Positions 14,277 to 14,865 of a stretch of DNA of 14,865 bases are shown here, in pieces. Below the pieces are notes generated by a model. That model was given only the letters and a program-made list of their open reading frames with translations, did not search any database and had not been told where the DNA came from. Each line of letters begins with the position of its first letter. Positions within the stretch are counted from its first letter, which is position 1. A program made the position numbers and the translations under genes. Origin of the DNA: JBILCM01 sp044353165 (GTDB taxonomy: Bacteria; Bacillota; Bacilli; Paenibacillales; YIM-B00363); the NCBI GenBank assembly GCA_044353165.1, contig JBILCM010000056.1, positions 1 through 14,865 on the forward strand, in the 5' to 3' direction.

Positions 14277-14865
14277 TTGGAACATATTATTCTTATTTGT
14301 GCAATTATCATGCTCGGTAGTTTTACGCAAGGCGCGACTGGATTTGGATTTGGGCTGATTGCTATCGGCCTTTTTTCTATTTTTTTGAATGTAAGGGATA
14401 GCTTGTTGATTTTGAATGTATTGACGGTTGTTCTCTCTTTGCATCTGCTTTGGAAGTATCACAAATACATTCAATTCAAGGCGCTGATGGCTTGGTTATT
14501 GGGAGCCTCGCTTGTAGGTCGACTGCTCGCATTCTTGTTTGTGCACAACTTTGGCGACACATTATGGATGAAGAAATTGCTTGGTTTGTTCCTGATTGGG
14601 ATGGCGGTTTATTTGATTTGGTCGAAGCGAAAGCAGGGTAATGATCAAAAATTACTCTTTCGAGATCACCCTGCATTCGCAAGTATTTCGGGGTTTCTCG
14701 CGGGGTTTATCGGAGGAAGTTTTGGTGTGGGCGGACCTTTCCTCGTCGTCTATTTTTTAATGCTCTATGAGGATAAGCGGAATTATATTGCTAATATGCA
14801 ACTCTCGTTTATTGTGATGGGATTGGTCACATTGTCAATGCACGGCATTGCAGGGGACTTCACTG
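14277..14865 (+). CDS. TauE/SafE-family membrane permease (partial, TTG start)
   Basis: Integral membrane protein of the TauE/SafE family (PF01925), members of which are proposed exporters of sulfite or organosulfonates, or of other anions. The window holds 196 codons and cuts the gene at its 3' end. The family's first signature GSFTQGATGFGFGLIAIGL is at 14-32, and the second-repeat signature GFLAGFIGGSFGVGGP is at 139-154. About five to six hydrophobic segments are visible. The start is TTG at 14277, 7 bases after an AGGGGT site (14264-14269). The first ATG (14310) would remove half of the first membrane segment, and the frame is closed upstream by a TAG at 14253-14255. Its place after the sulfatase genes suggests export of sulfur anions; this is inference, because substrates of many family members are unknown. 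Confidence 0.88.
   Translation, partial: MEHIILICAIIMLGSFTQGATGFGFGLIAIGLFSIFLNVRDSLLILNVLTVVLSLHLLWKYHKYIQFKALMAWLLGASLVGRLLAFLFVHNFGDTLWMKKLLGLFLIGMAVYLIWSKRKQGNDQKLLFRDHPAFASISGFLAGFIGGSFGVGGPFLVVYFLMLYEDKRNYIANMQLSFIVMGLVTLSMHGIAGDFT

Noticed and set aside
14510..14560. Small plus and minus open frames within 14271-14682
   Set aside because: They lie in other frames of the TauE/SafE-family gene, whose TTG-started frame shows both family signature motifs.

Overview
The window reads as chromosome of a low-to-moderate GC Firmicute, most likely Paenibacillus, Cohnella or a relative. The evidence is a YesM/YesN-type two-component pair, an LplB/YtcP-type carbohydrate ABC importer without its own ATPase, strong AAGGAG ribosome binding sites and a lipoprotein binding protein. 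No tRNA, rRNA, CRISPR array, insertion sequence or phage gene was seen.

Left part (1-2191): a response regulator (N-terminal end only, cut by the window edge) and its sensor histidine kinase lie on the minus strand and are divergent from the transporter operon. Each direction has a candidate promoter in the shared 188-base intergenic region.

Centre (2192-11561): one tight plus-strand gene train holds a solute-binding lipoprotein with a very long Ala/Glu/Lys linker, an intercistronic 12-bp hairpin, two permeases, a Gfo/Idh/MocA oxidoreductase and three complete Cys-type sulfatases. None of the sulfatases has a signal peptide. The layout suggests that a small sulfated compound, probably a sulfated sugar or oligosaccharide, is sensed outside, imported still sulfated, and desulfated and oxidised in the cytoplasm. 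No glycosidase, polysaccharide lyase, sulfatase-maturating enzyme or transporter ATPase is present.

Right part (11558-14865): a GntR/FCD-family regulator on the minus strand meets the third sulfatase tail to tail, sharing stop-codon bases. It is divergent from an Ldh_2-family NAD(P)-dependent dehydrogenase, and the shared intergenic region has two good sigma-A-type promoters carrying a common TGTGATAT motif. The dehydrogenase is followed by a sulfatase that has lost its N-terminal half, including the formylglycine site; it still has a strong RBS but no standard start codon beside it. Last comes a TTG-started TauE/SafE-family permease, cut by the window end, with its own extended -10 promoter. 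Taken together, this is a candidate import-then-desulfate locus with a possible sulfur-anion exporter; the substrate cannot be named from the sequence.
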